From Borreliella yangtzensis (GTDB taxonomy: Bacteria; Spirochaetota; Spirochaetia; Borreliales; Borreliaceae), in the NCBI RefSeq assembly GCF_014201775.1, contig NZ_JACHFG010000002.1, positions 345,454 to 409,453 of the forward strand: a stretch of 64,000 nucleotides of DNA. The letters are read 5' to 3'. Both the position numbers and the translations under genes were made by a program. Under the pieces are notes generated by a model, which saw only the letters and a list, made by a program, of their open reading frames with translations, had not been told where the DNA came from and made no database searches. This document shows, piece after piece, positions 62,487-64,000 of the stretch (position 1 is the stretch's first letter; every line of letters begins with the position of its first letter).

Positions 62487-63125
62487 CTATAATTTATTTA
62501 CATTTACTGTAACTGATAATGATATAAGCGCAAAATGTGCCATTTTAGCAGAATTCCCAAATTCAAACATCATCCACCAAGATGCTGTTGCTCCAAAAGA
62601 CCATTTATAGTTAAAGTTCCATAAAATTCCAGATCCAAAAGAGATTGTAGGAAGCGCATCAAAAGTTCTTAAATTTGTAATATTGTTATTCCTGTCTCCA
62701 TATGTATTAAGAGAAAACCCTACATTTGTGAAAATTGGAATTTGAAATAATTCTCCTATATCAAATATATAGTTTATTGAAAATGTAATAGGTACACTAT
62801 AAAAAATTTTACCTACACTTGAATCTGGATTTAATATATTAAAAGAGTGGTTAATGTCAAAGTTAAACATATATCTTAGCTCAAGTCCAATTGCTAAATT
62901 ATTTAAAATATGGTATTGATATTTTATTGCCCCAATACCTCCCGGATATAAATTGGTAGAATAAACTCTTGATAAGTCGTTGTAAAAAATAGGCATTCCA
63001 ATACTTAAGTCTATACCTAAAGTAGAGTTTGTATGCCTATCAACATTGACGGCGGCCTCAATTTTTTTTGTGTTTACACCAATTAGCAAAAACGCAATTA
63101 GTGTAATAAAAAGATACCTTTTCAT
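62487..63125 (-). CDS. probable outer-membrane beta-barrel protein
   Basis: 212 residues. Signal peptide at about 1-24 (ending KKIEAA). The mature part has alternating amphipathic strands rich in aromatic and Gly residues (GIGAIKYQYHILNNLAIGLE, IFYSVPITFSINYIF, TNVGFSLNTYG, WSFGATASWWMMFEF), ending in a strand FALISLSVTVNVNKL. About eight strands would make a small barrel. Function unknown. GGAG precedes the ATG. Confidence 0.75.
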   Translation of the reverse strand: MKRYLFITLIAFLLIGVNTKKIEAAVNVDRHTNSTLGIDLSIGMPIFYNDLSRVYSTNLYPGGIGAIKYQYHILNNLAIGLELRYMFNFDINHSFNILNPDSSVGKIFYSVPITFSINYIFDIGELFQIPIFTNVGFSLNTYGDRNNNITNLRTFDALPTISFGSGILWNFNYKWSFGATASWWMMFEFGNSAKMAHFALISLSVTVNVNKL

Positions 63126-63160
63126 TATTCTCCATTCTTTTAAAATTATTATCTTTGTTT

Positions 63161-63189
63161 ATTATAGTTGAAAATAAATTTAATTACAA
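63161..63189 (-). promoter_or_regulatory. promoter of the barrel/lipoprotein operon
   Basis: Minus strand: TTGTAA (63189-63184), a 17-base spacer and a perfect TATAAT (63166-63161). Start near 63154, 29 bases before the ATG. Confidence 0.65.
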
Positions 63190-63233
63190 TTTAAAATTTA
63201 GTGGTTTATCTTTCCTTATATTGATAATCTAAG

Positions 63234-63239
63234 TATAAT
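63234..63239 (+). promoter_or_regulatory. -10 box upstream of folD
   Basis: Perfect TATAAT at 63234-63239, start near 63246, with AAGAGG (63263-63268) as ribosome site. No good -35 was seen. Confidence 0.45.
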
Positions 63240-63274
63240 ATTAAGGTAATATTGTTAAGTTTAAGAGGCATATT

Positions 63275-64000
63275 TTGAATATTGTTTTTAATGGTAAGGA
63301 TTTTGCGAGTAAGTATTATTTAATGCTAAAAGAATTCTTAAAACAACACGACTTGAAAGATAAAATTGCATTAAAAGTTATTTTAGCAAATAATGAGCCT
63401 GCAAGCAAGCTTTATGTTTCAATTAAGAGTCGAGTTGCAAAAGATATTGGCTTAAATGTTGAAGTAATTAAATTTTCTACAAATTTTGTTCAAAGCGATA
63501 TTTTAGAAGTAATTGATAGAGAAAATAAAAATTTAAGTACAGATGGAATTATTGTTCAATTGCCTCTTTTGAAAGGTGTGGATTTAAATTCTGTTTTAAA
63601 TAGCATAGTGTATTCAAAAGATGTTGATGGCCTATCTTTTATTAATTTAGGTAAGATGATTTTGGGAGATAAAAAAGGGTTTGTTCCTTGTACAGCACTT
63701 GCTGTATTAAAGATTTTGCGAGATGAGGGAATAAAAACATCGGGGAAAACGGTTGTTGTAGTTGGTAGAAGTCCTCTTGTAGGAAAGCCTATTTCAATAT
63801 TACTCTCATCAAAGCCTTATGATGCAACTGTTATTGCTTGTCACAGTAAAAGCATTTATTTAGATGTTTATTTAAGACAGGCAGATATTGTTATTTCTGC
63901 TGTTGGTAAGCCTAAATTAATAGATAAAAGCATGTTATGTGGAAAGCCTTATGTGATTGATATTGGCATTTCTGAAATTGAGACGAATAATGGAAGAATT
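63275..64000 (+). CDS. folD: FolD bifunctional methylene-THF dehydrogenase/cyclohydrolase (3'-truncated)
   Basis: Converts 5,10-methylene-THF to 10-formyl-THF, the donor for Fmt. TTG start at 63275, 6 bases after AAGAGG; 242 codons are visible and the frame is open to the window end. Motifs: LYVSIKSRVAKDIGL with the catalytic Lys, DGIIVQLPLL (about 89), DVDGLSFINLG (about 116), PCTALAVL (about 139) and the NADP loop VVVVGRSPLVGKPISILL (about 157-174). The last coding residues seen belong to the C-terminal conserved GISE region. Confidence 0.95.
   Translation, partial: MNIVFNGKDFASKYYLMLKEFLKQHDLKDKIALKVILANNEPASKLYVSIKSRVAKDIGLNVEVIKFSTNFVQSDILEVIDRENKNLSTDGIIVQLPLLKGVDLNSVLNSIVYSKDVDGLSFINLGKMILGDKKGFVPCTALAVLKILRDEGIKTSGKTVVVVGRSPLVGKPISILLSSKPYDATVIACHSKSIYLDVYLRQADIVISAVGKPKLIDKSMLCGKPYVIDIGISEIETNNGRI

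Overview
This window is AT-rich chromosomal DNA of a Lyme-disease spirochete (Borreliella / Borrelia burgdorferi sensu lato). The evidence is the gene content and order: a V-type ATPase next to lepA and ldh, the gap-pgk-tpiA-secG cluster, the BpuR PUR-domain protein, the outer-membrane protein P13, and a tmRNA whose tag reads AKNNNFTSSNLVMAA. From memory this matches the B. burgdorferi B31 chromosome from about BB0091 down to BB0026, in inverted orientation. The exact species cannot be fixed from the sequence alone. There are no rRNA genes, insertion sequences, prophage genes or CRISPR arrays. This is dense core chromosome, and the only gap between protein genes longer than 300 bases (41718-42509) holds the tmRNA and a tRNA-Gly.

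Layout. 1-6058 (+): end of the V-ATPase operon, a TPR-like exported protein, lepA, ldh. 6088-9375 (-): comM and a minimal SufU-SufS pair. 9554-11162 (+): two unknown genes. 11173-25724 (-): a tightly packed run of 13 genes, from a HAD phosphatase and an aminopeptidase through a PAP2-like protein, a degenerate Rnf-like membrane module (RnfC-RnfD fusion plus RnfA-like), prfB with its programmed frameshift, a PEGA protein, ftsY, and a LolCDE-type lipoprotein release system. 25838-30834 (+): aminopeptidase P, a cysteine-less thioredoxin-fold protein, def, fmt, and a PASTA protein. 30899-31615 (-): rsmE. 31687-38761 (+): trxA, ybeY, tlyC/corC-like, a TPR protein, and the glycolytic operon with secG. 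38866-41717: ung, trmH-like, and two tandem YhhQ-type membrane proteins. 41838-42346: ssrA and tRNA-Gly. 42510-56740: bpuR, rnhB, smc, two unknown genes, phoU, cheR, a PpiD/SurA-like foldase, a lipoprotein, plsC, parE, parC. 56809-64000: p13, smpB with a PEGA/FGE-fold protein, two signal-peptidase-family genes, a YaiI-family gene, a lipoprotein, an outer-membrane barrel candidate and the start of folD.

How it works together. Much of the window serves the cell envelope: the Lol exporter, signal peptidases, SecG, FtsY, the PpiD-like foldase, P13 and many exported proteins. Another part serves translation quality and rescue: LepA, RF2, tmRNA/SmpB, Def/Fmt, RsmE, YbeY. Energy comes from glycolysis ending in lactate (Gap, Pgk, TpiA, Ldh) and a V-type ATPase, as expected for an organism without respiration.

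Most notable. (1) An Rnf-family membrane module (18746-21621) in which the recognisable RnfC, RnfD and RnfA folds have lost every iron-sulfur, flavin and nucleotide signature I can check, so it looks like a redox-dead, repurposed Rnf complex. (2) A signal-peptidase paralogue without the catalytic Ser and Lys. (3) Two genes (lepA and the PASTA gene) that appear to start at ATT behind G-run Shine-Dalgarno sites. (4) An SMC-type ATPase with no visible hinge. (5) A degenerate tandem YhhQ paralogue. (6) Several perfect palindromes and tandem repeats in control regions. (7) Three genes that look leaderless.
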